Of a stretch of DNA of 64,000 nucleotides, positions 1 through 11,593 are shown one piece after another; positions within the stretch are counted from its first letter, which is position 1; each line of letters begins with the position of its first letter. A program made the position numbers and the translations under genes. A model generated the notes under the pieces. The model was not told the DNA's origin, searched no databases, and saw nothing but the letters and a program-made list of their open reading frames with translations. This stretch comes from Hansfordia pulvinata (lineage: Eukaryota > Ascomycota > Sordariomycetes > Xylariales): NCBI GenBank assembly GCA_006538405.1, contig BJKQ01000014.1, positions 248,001 through 312,000 on the forward strand. The letters run 5' to 3'.

Positions 1-2187
1 GAAGTGGACGAATGTGTCTCTGCCCTCTGAAATCAAGAGCAGAGCGAATCCTGAGCTTGTCTGGGTGCCGGTAGGAGAGCAGGGCATTCTCGTGGTGGTG
101 GGCGGTGTTACCTTCCCGGAATATGCGACGGCAGACAAGTTTTCGAAGGACGAGGCCCAGAGTGTATGTCAATATGCCACGTCGTCCCGCCTCAACGAGC
201 CCAGCTGGTCTCGTCGAGCAATAAGCTGACATGAAACAGGAAACCGACAGCCCCAAGTTCATGACTACCATCGATATCTATGACATCGCTGGAAACAAGT
301 GGTATCAGCAGTCGGCACCCGGCGGGCCGCCGGCACTCACGCAGGGCTGCGCAGTTGTCGCTCCAGCCCAAGACCACTCGAGCTACAACATCTACTACTA
401 CGGTGGGTTTGACGGGCTGGACGACACGGCCAACTTCAACGACGACGTGTGGATCCTGTCGCTGCCCTCGTTCATGTGGATGAAAGTCTCGTCCGGCAGT
501 GCAGATCATGGGCGCGCCGGACACAAATGTGTCATGCCCTACCCGGACCAGATGATCACCATCGGCGGCGGGCCGCCCCAGGGCGGTAGGACAGCGCCCT
601 GCCTTGCGCCATTGGCCAACACACCAACTAAGACGAACTTGATAGAGGTCTTCAACCTGACCGAGGGCAAGTGGATGGAATCGTACGACCCGACAAAATG
701 GAGCAAGTATGGCGTCCCGCAGATGATCCACCTGATGATCGGCGGCGATTTTGACGGCGGCGCGACCATGACGACGCCGTCGCCGTCTGGCTGGGCGGAC
801 GACGGTCTCGCCTCGGTGTTTTCGCACTCGTACGACATGTCCAAAATCACCACTCACTACCCGTACAATCCCGCCACCCCTACCGACAACACCAACTCGA
901 GCGCACCGCCCCCGGATACCACCCCAAACTGGCTGGCGCCGGTGCTCGGTGTGGTGCTGGGCCTGGTCTTCGTGACGGCCGTGGCGGTAGCCATCTTGCT
1001 GTACCGCCGACGGAGGCTATTGCGCAGGAATGGGGGCGCCGCCTCGGGTGGCACTGACGACGATGGGCACCGGATTTTGTCCTGGATCCGCGGGCAGACT
1101 AGCGACAAGGCACCGACCGTCACCACGGACGACACGCCAGCCACCGAGGAGCTCGAGAGCCACTCGACGCCGGGTCCTTATCAGCAGCAACGCTATCAGC
1201 AGCTGCAGCAAAACCATCCGCACGGGTCCCCTCGCGCCCTGGCAGGAGGAGCGCCGGCAATGCGCGAGCTTCAGTCGACGCCTTTGGTGGAGTTGTGGGG
1301 TAAGTGGGATAGCATTAACCACCTCCCCTATCTGCAATCCCCTTGGTTCTTTTTTCGTTTTTGTTTTGGCCACCTGGACTGACCCCAACCCCTTTCTGAC
1401 AACAGACACCTCTCCCGCGGCCGAGCTCGACAACACGGGCCTATCGCCAGTAGACGTGATCAACAAGCACTCGCACTTTGCAACGCAAGGCCAAAACTAT
1501 CAGTACCCGCCGCGGTCAGTCTCGACGCCAACCACGGGCGACCAGCCGTCATCGTACGCGGGGGCTGGGGGCGTGAGCGGCAGTGCCAGTGCCAGCGGAG
1601 CGGCAGATGCGGTCGTCGGAGACGATGTCCGCCCCGACTCGCCGTCGCTGCCGCCGCAGCACCAGAACCTCGTCTCGAGTGGAAGCTTAGACGCAGCAGT
1701 CGTCGGTGCTCGCGGCCGCAGCGGTACCGGTGGTGAGAGCCAGCCGCAGGAGGAAGAGAGACGAGCAGCAGGGGGGCCGCTGACTAGCAACAGCACCGCG
1801 CGCAAGCCGGTGGTGAGCGACGTCTCGGAGCTCAGCGAGCGCGAGCGCGCGCACCTACGCAATCTCAGCCAAACGAGCGACGTGAGTGGCAATGCAGGCA
1901 TGGTCAGCCCGCCGCCGCCACCAGTGGCCGAGGATGAAGGCGGCGAGGCAGCGGCGACGTCCAGCGTGCGCAGCGGGCGGCAGGGACCTGGCGCTGGAGG
2001 AGCGGCAGCGCCGGCGGTGGGGTTGGGCCTGCAGAGCAGCGGCAGCAGCCATAGCGCGGGCGGGCGTCGCAGTGTCTTCCGCGAGAGCAGGGACGACCTG
2101 GGCGAGGGGGAGCATGAGGAGAGCGAGGCACCACCAGGAAGCGCAGGCGTGGGCGCGGGCGATGCTGACAGCTTGCGGCGGCGTTGA
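1..2187 (+). CDS. Kelch-repeat, single-pass membrane protein (5' end outside window)
   Basis: The frame is open from the first bases, so the N-terminus is missing. Three exons are read: up to 163, 240-1299 and 1406-2187 (TGA). The joins give GT-AG introns of 76 and 106 nt and restore one continuous frame. The first two exons encode beta-propeller blades of kelch/galactose-oxidase type, with motifs such as YYYGGFDG, DDVWILSLPSFMW and MITIGG. A Ser/Thr/Pro-rich linker follows, then one strong hydrophobic segment (LAPVLGVVLGLVFVTAVAVA, about 934-1005) and an RRRR stop-transfer motif. The last exon encodes a long low-complexity tail rich in Ser, Gly and Gln, probably cytoplasmic. The topology suggests an extracellular propeller anchored in the plasma membrane, as in fungal proteins often labelled cell-wall-anchored kelch proteins. 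A specific ligand or role cannot be read. The family call is firm and the function is open. Confidence 0.85.
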
Positions 2188-2748
2188 AGGGGCCTGGCGA
2201 GGAGCTGACACGGAAATCGGTAATGGGGAAGGGGGGCTGGCGTTATCATCGGGGCGCAAGTCTTCGTATCAGGATCGGTGAAAGGGTTGGGGAAGTAGAA
2301 TCAAGGGGGGATTCTGGGGAGGCATCCTCTTTCTTCCATTGCGTATCTAATGTGTTACTCCGGTTATACCATGTCGACCGTTTCTACTAATCACGATCTA
2401 TTGATACCACGCGCAACAAGGCGTACATATTGTTCAGGCCCAATTTGCCAGACTGCCAGGCCGCGCATGCGAGTCTCGGGACGAATCATGGATACTTTCC
2501 TTGGCAACCAACGCTACCTCAAGAGAAAACGGAAAAGAGAGAATGAATCCAGACACTGCCATAGCGTTGGGAATGGACGAGCGGGACTGGCAGGCTGTCC
2601 CCACAGCGATGGGAGAGGAGTGACCACATACCACAACGATCGGTAGAGAGCACACTTTCAGCAGCAGGAGATCGTGAAGGGTTTGTGATCTCGTGTGGTC
2701 TCGATTTTTCATATATTTACTTGACTTGTAGGCGACGCACGCCCCGCC
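2188..2748. other. Convergent intergenic region
   Basis: This 3'-to-3' spacer lies between the kelch gene (+) and eaf7 (-). It holds no ORF with recognisable protein features and probably contains both polyadenylation regions. No repeat or RNA gene is apparent. Confidence 0.6.
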
Positions 2749-4086
2749 TTACCTTCCGCGGCCCCTCTTGCCTCGAGAGCCGCGCCCTCGCCCCCTGCCT
2801 CTGCCGCCGCCTCTGCCCCTGGTCACGGGCGCGGCACGCGGCGGGCTGGCCTCCTCCTCGCTGCCCTCGCTGTCCTCGTCGCCGCTGGGCTCATCGGCCT
2901 CGTTGGCGTTCCCGCCAGCCGTCTCGTCGCCTGGCTTCGCGCTCGCGGCCTTTTCCCCGGGCTCGCTTCCCCCGGCCTCCTCATCGTCGTCTTCCTTGTC
3001 ATCCGTGCCACCGACTCCTTTTCGCCTGTCTCTGGCTGGTTTGTCGCGGGGTCCATTCTTTTTCTCGTCCTCGACCTCGTCGTCCTCGTCGTCCTCGTCC
3101 TCGTCGTCGCTGCGGCCGTCGCGGTCATCGCTGTTATCCTCATCGCTGTTTTCGTCGCTGCTCTCCTCTTCGTCGTCCTCATCACCCTCCACCTCCTTGG
3201 CCTTGGCCGCGGCGCGCTTCTGGCTCCTGGTGCCCCGCGCGCTGCGCGTGACGGGGCTGCTGCGCGACGGGGACTCGCGGTCCGTGTCGTCGACGGTGCT
3301 GGTGCGCCTTACCCGGCTGGTGGGTCCCGCTGCGGCGGCGGCTGAGCCCGGGTCGCCCTCGCTCACGGCGCCGCGCTTGCGCTTGCGCCCGCGCGTGCTG
3401 CCGCCGGGGCCGCCCGCGCTGATGGGAGCCGGGTCATGGCTGAGGTCGAGTGCCGGCGGGGACGAGGCGTCGCTCGGGGCGTCGTTGTCGGGGTCGCGGA
3501 CGGCGAGGCGGCGGGCGAATTGGAGGTCGGCGTACTCGAGCGGGGGCAGCTCGAACTCCTTGTAGATGTCGGCCAGGGTCGGGTCGTCTTCGATACTGCT
3601 GGTGCTGGAGGAGCCGGACTTGTTGTTGTTGTTGTTACTGCTGCTGCTGTTCTCGACGGCGTCGAGCTCGGGGCCAAAGGCGTTGTCGCGCTCGTCGATG
3701 ACGTCGAGGTTGTAGAAGGAACGCAGCTTGGCCCATATGCCGGGAATGCGGGTGTGGGTCTCAATGTCGGGATCGAAGCCGTGGTTGCGCAGATGTTCGG
3801 AAATAGCGATCATGCGAAAGTGCTTGTGCATGCCCGAGGGCTTCCAGCGGATCACGCCTTTGAAGAGGGAGGCTTCCTGGTCGTCGGTCCACAGGTTGCT
3901 GAGGACCTCGGCCTCAGCCTCGGCTTGCAAGCTGGTCTTGGTGGCCGTGGAGGGGGTCGCTGCGGCCGCCGGGGCGGCGGCGGTGGGGGTGTCGACATCC
4001 ATGGAATCATCGTCCCGTAATGGCGTGGGAGTCTTCGGGGCCGAGGCGCTGGCCAGGCTGCCCCTGGCCTTGCGCTTGGGTGGCAT
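2749..4086 (-). CDS. EAF7: NuA4 histone acetyltransferase subunit Eaf7 (CT20 family)
   Basis: A single exon of 445 codons starts at the ATG at 4086. The opening is basic ([10 protein letters not shown]). Residues about 60-140 match the CT20/MRGBP fold: [19 protein letters not shown], then [19 protein letters not shown] and [15 protein letters not shown]. That block is diagnostic of Eaf7, which in yeast sits with Eaf5 and Eaf3 in a module of the NuA4 complex acetylating histones H4 and H2A. The rest is low complexity: a poly-Ser/Asn stretch, a long Asp/Glu-rich region and a C-terminal [12 protein letters not shown] tail. The tail makes the protein longer than the compact domain needs, as is usual in filamentous fungi. 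The gene is divergent from the gamma-tubulin complex gene. The 524 nt upstream contain no sense-strand ATG. Confidence 0.9.
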   Translation of the reverse strand: MPPKRKARGSLASASAPKTPTPLRDDDSMDVDTPTAAAPAAAATPSTATKTSLQAEAEAEVLSNLWTDDQEASLFKGVIRWKPSGMHKHFRMIAISEHLRNHGFDPDIETHTRIPGIWAKLRSFYNLDVIDERDNAFGPELDAVENSSSSNNNNNKSGSSSTSSIEDDPTLADIYKEFELPPLEYADLQFARRLAVRDPDNDAPSDASSPPALDLSHDPAPISAGGPGGSTRGRKRKRGAVSEGDPGSAAAAAGPTSRVRRTSTVDDTDRESPSRSSPVTRSARGTRSQKRAAAKAKEVEGDEDDEEESSDENSDEDNSDDRDGRSDDEDEDDEDDEVEDEKKNGPRDKPARDRRKGVGGTDDKEDDDEEAGGSEPGEKAASAKPGDETAGGNANEADEPSGDEDSEGSEEEASPPRAAPVTRGRGGGRGRGRGRGSRGKRGRGR

Positions 4087-5002
4087 CTCTGCGCTGGGTT
4101 GTGCGTCTGTGGCCGAGAATGGTGGAGGTGAAAGAGCCGAGTAGAATCCAAGCTAATTTGGCAAGCCGGCGAGAGTGCCTGACAGACAAAGGTCTGCTTA
4201 TCGAGCGAAGTGGTGTTTGGCTCGAGAGTCCAAGGCGATGCGATACGACTCGAAAGAGGAATTGGCACGTCGTGAGGAGGTGCCTAGGTAAATGGATGGC
4301 GAGCCGGTCGATACGGCTGTGTTGGAGTGTGGCGCAGAGATTCGCAGGGTCTTGCGCTGGTTCGTAGCGATGGTGTGAAGCTGGAGACGATGCTTTTCGA
4401 CGGCCAGCGAACCCTTGAGCCGAAAAGTCGGACGCGTTGAGGTGTGGCGGCTGATGTTGCGGGGAGGTAGTAGATACCTCTCCTGGGGCGAGGCCAGACC
4501 GCCGAAGCTGGTACTGGGTACGGCAGATGAGAGGGAGACGCGCCTGCCACTGCCCGGGCGCGTTGAGCACCAATTGCCGACCGGACTGCGCCTGCCGATT
4601 GGAAGAATGACATATGGATACGGGCTGTTACTCGAGGTACCTTAGGTATGAATGAACCCCCGGTCCCGCCTTCCGCGAACTTTGGCGTCCAACCGCCACT
4701 TCACGGTCACATTACATCAGGTAGGGTCTGTTACACACCAGGTGGCATCCACGATTGAGGCCTTCGACTTTTTTCAACCTTCAGTACTGCGGGCACTGCA
4801 CCCTACGGCCCATCCAGCACAGCGACTTACCTCCAGGGCTGTGCCTCCCATCTCATCCACCAGCACAACAGAACAGAACAGGCGCGGAATGTCATGGCTC
4901 CCCGGGGCTCGTCATCAAGCCGCCGAGGAACCCCACCACGACCTCAATCGCCCTTACGCGACTGAGAGATAACCTATCGCCCATGATACCCTCTCTCTTT
5001 AC
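4087..5002. promoter_or_regulatory. Divergent promoter region between eaf7 and the GCP gene
   Basis: This 916-bp region serves eaf7 (leftward) and the gamma-tubulin complex gene (rightward). On the minus strand the first ATG upstream of eaf7 is at 4613-4611, so 4087-4610 is free of ATG in the eaf7 sense and may be its leader. The rightward side has several ATGs (for example 4648, 4888, 4983). No specific factor site was assigned. Confidence 0.5.
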
Positions 5003-7963
5003 ATGTCACCAGACGACATGGCCGATGACGATCCTGCCGACGTCTTTGCCTTCCCCGATTTCTGGAAGCCCTCCCCGTGGCTGAACCCCAACTTGCTTGA
5101 TGATGGCGCCGGTCGTCCTTTTCCCTCCACCCTGACCCCCAGCAATGCCTGGCCCCTCCCGGCGTCACGGACTCAGCCTCCCGGCGTCGGCTCTACCTCT
5201 CCTCCCCACTCCCTAGATCCACGCCCTCAGCTTCCAGATCACACCGCGAACCCGCCCGCCCTGGATAGTGATGGCTTCTTCAAGCTTCCGGCGCTCCTCG
5301 ACTTATCATCGCTCGACGACGAGCCCACCACCGAGGTAGACTCGCCGCAGACCGCTCCCGTCCTAGAGCCCCTCCATGATCCTCAACTGCAAGACTTGGA
5401 TGTGTCGGATGACGAATGGCTGCGCAAGGCGAACCCTCCCGCTCCAACGGCTGAACTGAAGGCGTGGGATTCCTTCTCTTCTCATACCCTGCCCGGGCAT
5501 GCGCCTTTGTTCGTCACCGAGGCCGGCCCCGGAGCCTTCGATGCAGCCATCGCGTCTAGCGGCGACCCCTTGAGAATCAAGAATCGAGGCCACCACGTCG
5601 TTCAAGCCGGTCCATATACGGCTGCTCTCGCGGCCCTGGCTCTCGGCCGGGGCTCCATCTTCTTCGCCTGGGACGATAAGACGGCATCTTTCCTCCCGGA
5701 GCTTGAGAGAATGAGGATCCCCGGATACTCCACGGACGTGCTTCAGGGCTTGCAGGCTTGCTGTCTTCAGTGCGGCACCACCACTCGCTCTCTCTCGAGG
5801 TATGTGCAAGTTGCCTACAAGACGCACCCTAGCCCGGTTAAGGTGGCGCTCGCCAAGGTGGTCGACACCCTTCTCCATGTCATACAAACCCGGCTCGGGG
5901 AAAAGGTCAGACAGTCGCGGTCCCTTTTGCAGCTGCATTCCGTCGTCCGACCCATCCAGGCTGCTCTGGTACATTTCAAGCATCTCGTCGCCAAGTGCCT
6001 CCGGGCGAAGCACGACGAGCATGTGCTTTCCACCGTCTTTCAGGAGACACAGCTCATAGAGAACGGCGATGAGCTACTCAGCAACGTTATGCGCGAGGTC
6101 CTGGTGCGCGTCTCAGAGCCATGGATGGACTTTGTCGCCCAATGGGTCGGTGTCAAACCTGAGAGGGGTATCAAGATGACCAGGGACGGACCCAGCAAGG
6201 GTTTTGTCAAGGTTGAAACAATCAGCTTTACCGACGACCTGGGTGATGAGGTGCAAGACCCAGACTTTGTCCTGGATCACGGTCGCATGCCGGAATTTGT
6301 GCCCTCAGAAGTGGCGACATCCATGTTTGAGACGGGACGCACTTACCGCCTTCTCTGTGCTCATCATCCTGAACATCCCCTCTGCCAAGCCGTCACAATA
6401 CGTTCCTGCTCGCCGCCTGAGTTGTGCTGGCGATTTGACTGGCTTTCCATCAAGGACTTCTATAGCAAAGTGAGCGACTACTCGTGCACCCTGTCACGTG
6501 CCGCTTGTGGGTTAAAAACACCGCACGATTCTCCAACCAAAGACATAGATGCTCCAGCGCCGGACAGGGATCACCAGCTCGAGTTCTTCGGGCAGGATGC
6601 GGAAAGCATCGAGCGGAGGCTAGCGGCGTCGATACAAAATCTCAGCCAACTTCCCGGCAGTCAGGAGAGACAAGATACACTGGTTGAATTATTCAACAGC
6701 CAGCTATTTGGGACTGAAAGAATCTCCGTCGATGCCGCGGCCACTTTCACCCCGCATTGGTCCTTGATCCCTCTTCATTCATTCGGACCTCTTGTGAAAG
6801 CACAATCAGACGTTGTGAATCGGGAGTATCTGAAGCTCTTGTTCGGGACCCACGGGCTCCGGGCTCATTTGGATTTGCAGAAGCAATTTCATTTACTTGG
6901 GAACGGCATGTTTTGCAGTCGGTTGGCCCACGCTCTCTTCGACCCCGACCTCGAGACGGCAGAAAGGCAGGCTGGTGTGGCCCGGAAAGGCGGGGTCATG
7001 GGTTTGCGTCTGGACGGAAGAGACACATGGCCGCCGGCCAGCTCGGAGCTCCGGCTGGCACTGATGGGTGTTCTGACGGAGACCTATCTTGCACCGGATC
7101 TTAGGACCCAGTCTGAGCCTGGAAGCAAGGAGCTTCTGGGGTGCATCAGCTTCGCAGTCCGCGACTTGTCCGAAGAGGAGATTGACCGTTGTATGGACCC
7201 TGGCTCACTGGAGGCGCTCGACTTTCTACGGCTTTCCTACAAGGCACCAGCTGCGTTAGCCCCGGTCATGACGCCAGTGATACTCGTCAAGTATGACAAG
7301 GTGTTCAAGCTGGTGCTGCGGGTTCTGCGGATGGTGTATGTGGTGGGACAGACATTCCGCGACGTGTCGAGCCGCGCGAGCCGGTGGGACGAAATTGACA
7401 ATGCTTCGTGGCGATTCCGGGTCGAAGCACAGCATTTTGTCGAGTGTATCAGCCATTACTTCTTCGACACGGGGATAGGGGAGCCGTGGCATGAAATGCA
7501 GACGTGGCTGGGGCAGCTGGAGTCGGATCTGGCGGAGGGGGAGCAGGTCACGGGGCCGAGCGTGGAGCGGGTGCGTGAGGAGCACGAGCGGATGCTGGAC
7601 AACATGATGCATATCTTGCTTTTGAGGAAGCGGCAGCAGGCGGTGTCGAAGCTGCTCGAGGACATTTTCAACGTGATACTCAAATTTTCCAAGTTTACGA
7701 GATCACAGTCCGCAGGGGGCGGGGGCACGCCGGAGGGCTCGCTCGAGCTGTACAAGGCTTTCAGGAAGAAGGTCGAGGTGTTTATCACGGTGTGCCGGGG
7801 CCTGAGCGAGAAAGGAGGCGGGCCGGCCGCCGCCCCGCGAAACACCAAGGGTGACATAACAATGGATGAGATGCGGAGCAGCGCGCCGAGGAAGGACAAC
7901 ACGACGGACCGGCTTCTAAGCAAGCTGGAGATGTCGGGATACTACAGTCAGGCTCGATCTTAG
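5003..7963 (+). CDS. Spc97/Spc98 family gamma-tubulin complex component, GCP6 (Alp16)-like
   Basis: A single exon of 986 codons. A second in-frame ATG five codons later is an equally possible start. The N-terminal third is a fungal-specific region (VFAFPDFWKPSPWL; later HHVVQAGPYTAALAALALGRGSIFF). The middle carries the GRIP1-like helical region. The C-terminal half has the GRIP2-like block, with EYLKLLFGTHGLRAHLDLQKQFHLLGNGMFCSRLAHALF and, further on, YDKVFKLVLRVLRMVYVVGQTF, the usual gamma-tubulin-binding part of Spc98-family proteins. Such proteins nucleate microtubules at the spindle pole body as part of the gamma-tubulin ring complex. The family is secure. Assignment to GCP6 rather than GCP5 rests on the N-terminal style and the extended middle, and is less certain. 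Confidence 0.8.
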   Translation: MSPDDMADDDPADVFAFPDFWKPSPWLNPNLLDDGAGRPFPSTLTPSNAWPLPASRTQPPGVGSTSPPHSLDPRPQLPDHTANPPALDSDGFFKLPALLDLSSLDDEPTTEVDSPQTAPVLEPLHDPQLQDLDVSDDEWLRKANPPAPTAELKAWDSFSSHTLPGHAPLFVTEAGPGAFDAAIASSGDPLRIKNRGHHVVQAGPYTAALAALALGRGSIFFAWDDKTASFLPELERMRIPGYSTDVLQGLQACCLQCGTTTRSLSRYVQVAYKTHPSPVKVALAKVVDTLLHVIQTRLGEKVRQSRSLLQLHSVVRPIQAALVHFKHLVAKCLRAKHDEHVLSTVFQETQLIENGDELLSNVMREVLVRVSEPWMDFVAQWVGVKPERGIKMTRDGPSKGFVKVETISFTDDLGDEVQDPDFVLDHGRMPEFVPSEVATSMFETGRTYRLLCAHHPEHPLCQAVTIRSCSPPELCWRFDWLSIKDFYSKVSDYSCTLSRAACGLKTPHDSPTKDIDAPAPDRDHQLEFFGQDAESIERRLAASIQNLSQLPGSQERQDTLVELFNSQLFGTERISVDAAATFTPHWSLIPLHSFGPLVKAQSDVVNREYLKLLFGTHGLRAHLDLQKQFHLLGNGMFCSRLAHALFDPDLETAERQAGVARKGGVMGLRLDGRDTWPPASSELRLALMGVLTETYLAPDLRTQSEPGSKELLGCISFAVRDLSEEEIDRCMDPGSLEALDFLRLSYKAPAALAPVMTPVILVKYDKVFKLVLRVLRMVYVVGQTFRDVSSRASRWDEIDNASWRFRVEAQHFVECISHYFFDTGIGEPWHEMQTWLGQLESDLAEGEQVTGPSVERVREEHERMLDNMMHILLLRKRQQAVSKLLEDIFNVILKFSKFTRSQSAGGGGTPEGSLELYKAFRKKVEVFITVCRGLSEKGGGPAAAPRNTKGDITMDEMRSSAPRKDNTTDRLLSKLEMSGYYSQARS

Positions 7964-8883
7964 TACCGGTTGAGAGATACGAATGCGTTGAAACCAGGCA
8001 TACCCATATGTACATAGGTAATCAAGTGCTGCCCGTCAACTGAATGTCAAGTATCAAGTCCATGCGCACATGTTAACTAGGTCTACATAAACTTATAAGT
8101 GCCTACACCTACATGACCTTGCATGTACCTAACCTATATGTACATACCTAATGCTGAGGGTCGCTATCATCCATGATACCTACGTACCTGAAAGGGGCAC
8201 AGATAGAGATACATTGGATTTATTTTTGTAAATCCATCGGATGTCAATAGGTAAGCAAGGCATGCATACCTTAAGCATTTAACTTATATTAATGTCGCGA
8301 CGTATATAGATGTAAATAGCTTTCAATCCTAAGCGGGTGTACATTCAATAGAAATGAATTGATATCCAGTTTAGTAGTTGATACGCCTGGAGATAGTTCA
8401 ACATTATCATATACCACATCCGATGCCAGCAAGCCCTAGCTATGCGTGTATTCACTTACGATGTATGTACGGGGGCGTCAGGTACATACGTGGCAGGGCA
8501 AACGAGGCCGAGCAGCACCTGCAGTGTTCCGTGCAGGTTAGCGGATGCCCCGCGTCGCGTCTTTATTGACTTAGATCGCTGGGTAAGGTAGACACGCGCG
8601 CGCGCGTGCCCCGCCCCTCTAGAAGTACGAGTACCTACCTCCATAATGTCGGCATTGGAGCCTTCCAGTGAGTGACGGACAACCCACACAGACGACGGAC
8701 CTTACCCCCCCAATCCTTGGTCGCCTCGATTGCATCCGTCGGACACCATCTTGACTCTTTTTACCTCACTATATCTAGCCTTGGCCTCCTGCGCACCTAC
8801 GGGACTTCCCCCGTGGACGACCCGCGCACTTTCACTTTCTCAGGCCGGCGACTGGCACCAATCCGACGACGACAGCCTCAGCC
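7964..8883. other. Intergenic region rich in TACCTA/TACATA motifs
   Basis: This spacer between the GCP gene and ask1 (same strand) is AT-richer than the flanking genes, with many short GTACCTA, TACATAC and TGTACATA units at 7970-8480. It has a CG dinucleotide run near 8594-8608 and a GTACGAGTACCTACC motif at 8625-8639. No gene is seen. The distal part must hold the ask1 promoter. Confidence 0.5.
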
Positions 8884-10899
8884 ATGTCGCGCCCGTCGGC
8901 TGCCCCGTCGGGCGCTGGCCGCAGCCTGACCCTCACCGAGGAGCTCGAGAGGCTCGAGCAGTCCATCACTCTGACTCTGCAGGGTACGTCCGTCCCGTCT
9001 CACCGCCCCCCGCCAGCCACCGATCCCAAAGCCAACACACAGCCTTGAACACATGGGCAGAGATCGACTCGAATTTCAGCAAGGCCCATCGCATCGTCAC
9101 CACCAGCATCCTGCCCCTTGTCGAGCAGTACGGCGAGCACTCCAAGGCCGTCTGGGAAGCGTCAAAGGTCTGTCAACCCCCCTCTCGATTAATCCCGCCC
9201 GATCAGAGCTCGCCCGCTCCAACGCAACACGTACTGACATCAACCTCCCGGCCTACTCTGCAGTTCTGGAAGCAGTTCTTCGAGGCCTCGGCCAACGTCT
9301 CCCTCTCGGGCTATGAGGAGCTCGCTGAGGCGGACGGCGACACAACCGCCCGCGCAGCTGACCAGGATGACACCAACGCCGGCGGCGCCGAGGATACCGC
9401 CCTCGAGGACTCGACCGCCATGGACTACACCGCTACCGACCCCGCCGACGAAGCTGCGACCACCGACAACAAGGACGGCGAGCACTCGGAGTACCTGGAC
9501 CCCAGCCACCACGGCGGCGACGGCGGCGACGACGATGACCAAGACAACAAGATGGACGTGGTGGAAGAGTCGCTACTGGCGGGAGACGACGACGCGGACG
9601 AAATGTCAGGCAGCACGCCGCGCCTGCCCGCGACGCGGTCGCTGCAGCCCCAGCTCGCCGACTTTGGCTCCCCTTATGAGAAGCTGCGCCAGGAGCTCAA
9701 GCGTGGCAACACCCGCCACGACGACAACGACACGGTCCGCAGCGACCTGTTCAACTCGCTCGGCCCCGCCGGCCCCGACAACATGACCCTCGATGTGCCG
9801 TCGGGCGCCCCGGCCCCGGCCCGCCCAAGCGCTCCCGGCGCCCGCTTACCCGACATGTCCATGACGCCCCGCGGTCGCCCCCTGGACTCGTCCATCCTGC
9901 CCCGCGAGCCGACCTTAACCACGACCGCGGCCGGTAGCGCCGCCCGCGGCAAGAATAACGACCCCCTGCTGCACCGGCTGCTCGACAAGAACTACCGTCT
10001 GCAGGCGACCCCGCTCAAGGGCCAAGGCGGCGACGGCCTAGGGAGCAGCCGGCGCATCTCGCCGCACAAGACCACCACCCCAGGGAACGCAGGCGACGAC
10101 GACGACAACGAGGACCGAACCCGCCGGGCCCTATGGGCCGACAGCCCCATGAGCTCGCCCGAGATCGCGGCGCCCAAGCTACGCAGCGATCTGTACATGT
10201 CCCCGGTGAAGCTTCGGCAGCAGCAGCAGAGGCAGCGTGGGGGCGCCGCCGGCGGGCCTCGGACGCCGGGGGTCAGCGTGCAGACGCCTGGAGCTGGCAC
10301 GGCACGGAAGACGAGGGACGTATTCGCGGGCGATGACAGCAGCAGCATGAAAGGCAAGGGCAAGGCCGTGCAAGACGAGATCACGTGGGAGAGCGACAGC
10401 GACAAGGGACACCGTTACGACGACGATGACGACGACGGTACCGACGCCTTTGGCGGCATGAGTCCGCCCAAGACAATACAGTTCGCCCTGCCCCCAAGCA
10501 AGCTCATGCAAACCCCTGGTACGTTTTCTCCCCATTTCTTGTGGCCCTCTTGGAGCAACCCTCATGCGCAGACGAGAGCTCCCTTCTCCAACCTATTGTG
10601 GCCTGTACGCATACACATCACAGCATCCCTGTGTATATTCAGACACAATTTCGTTTCTTTGATAGCCCCGAACCACCACCCCTTCCCCTCCCCCCCCCTC
10701 CAAAAAAAAATCAACCAAGTCATCTACCGCGGTGAGAAAGGGCCACCGTGCGCTAACTCCGTCCCTCTTAGCAAACGAGGCAAGCAAACGTATCGTCCAA
10801 GACGTGCTACTGACTGCGGGCCTCGCACCCGACGATTCGGAGGAGTACAGCCCCACAATGGTCAAGATGAACAAGGATGTCTTGGACGACACGTTCTGA
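8884..10899 (+). CDS. ASK1: DASH complex subunit Ask1
   Basis: Four exons (8884-8983, 9061-9167, 9264-10518, 10772-10899) encode 529 residues. The joins give a continuous frame with GT-AG introns of 77, 96 and 253 nt. The N-terminal block, LTEELERLEQSITLTLQ then EIDSNFSKAHRIVTTSILPL and FWKQFFEASANVSLSGYEE, is the conserved Ask1 domain. The acidic middle, Ser/Pro-rich segments with many TP and SP sites, and a C-terminal KRIVQDVLLTAGLAPDDSEEYSPTM block also fit. Ask1 belongs to the DASH/Dam1 ring that couples kinetochores to spindle microtubules. In yeast it is a Cdk1 substrate, which suits the SP/TP sites, though that is inference here. Intron 3 holds C-rich and A-rich runs. Confidence 0.93.
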
Positions 10900-11593
10900 T
10901 GTACAGAGCAATGAGGCTCTCTTTTACTCATTTCCCCCCCATCATCCACAGGGTTGAGAGATAGATGTCGACGCCCACGCCTCAAATAGCAAACCGCCTT
11001 GAACCGCCTTGCTGGTGAAGAGAGAAAATTCAAAGACAGAATGATGCCCCGACCCCGTCGGCGCGCCCCCTTCGCGGCGATGCTGCCAGTCGACAGAACG
11101 GAGCCCCTTGCGTTGATTGGAAGTGATGAGATACACCCAGTGACCTGGTTCGTCAACAACTATGCGCCGTCTGCACAGCATCAGCAACTCCGCAAGTTCT
11201 TCTTCGCGATCAAGTACGGGTATCACCCATCCTGGTCCACTGGAGAAGACCAAGAATAGAGGCACGGAGTGCCACAACAGGTGTTCCCGCATTCGAAATT
11301 CTCTTGCAAAGATCTCCGGGGATATATTTGGGCTTTCATCGCCGCGCATCCGCCCGTGCGCACGTTGTCGCAACGGACTTGCTCCTAGCTATTTCGCAGA
11401 CACGACACTCTGTAGCGTAGACATGCAACGCGCACCACGCGAGAGACGTTACACCAGAAAACTCGGTCGATGAAGAAAGAGAAGAAGAAGAGAGAAAGAA
11501 CGCCACTTGCGCCTGGAAACCCCGAATGTGAATTTTGGTTGTCTTGTCCCCGCCCTGCCAGCAATCCACACCTCCCGTGTCTTCTCACCGTGT
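10900..11593. other. Convergent intergenic region
   Basis: This 3'-to-3' spacer between ask1 and nup120 contains only short unsupported reading frames and a purine-rich stretch near 11470-11505. It probably holds the two polyadenylation regions. Confidence 0.5.
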
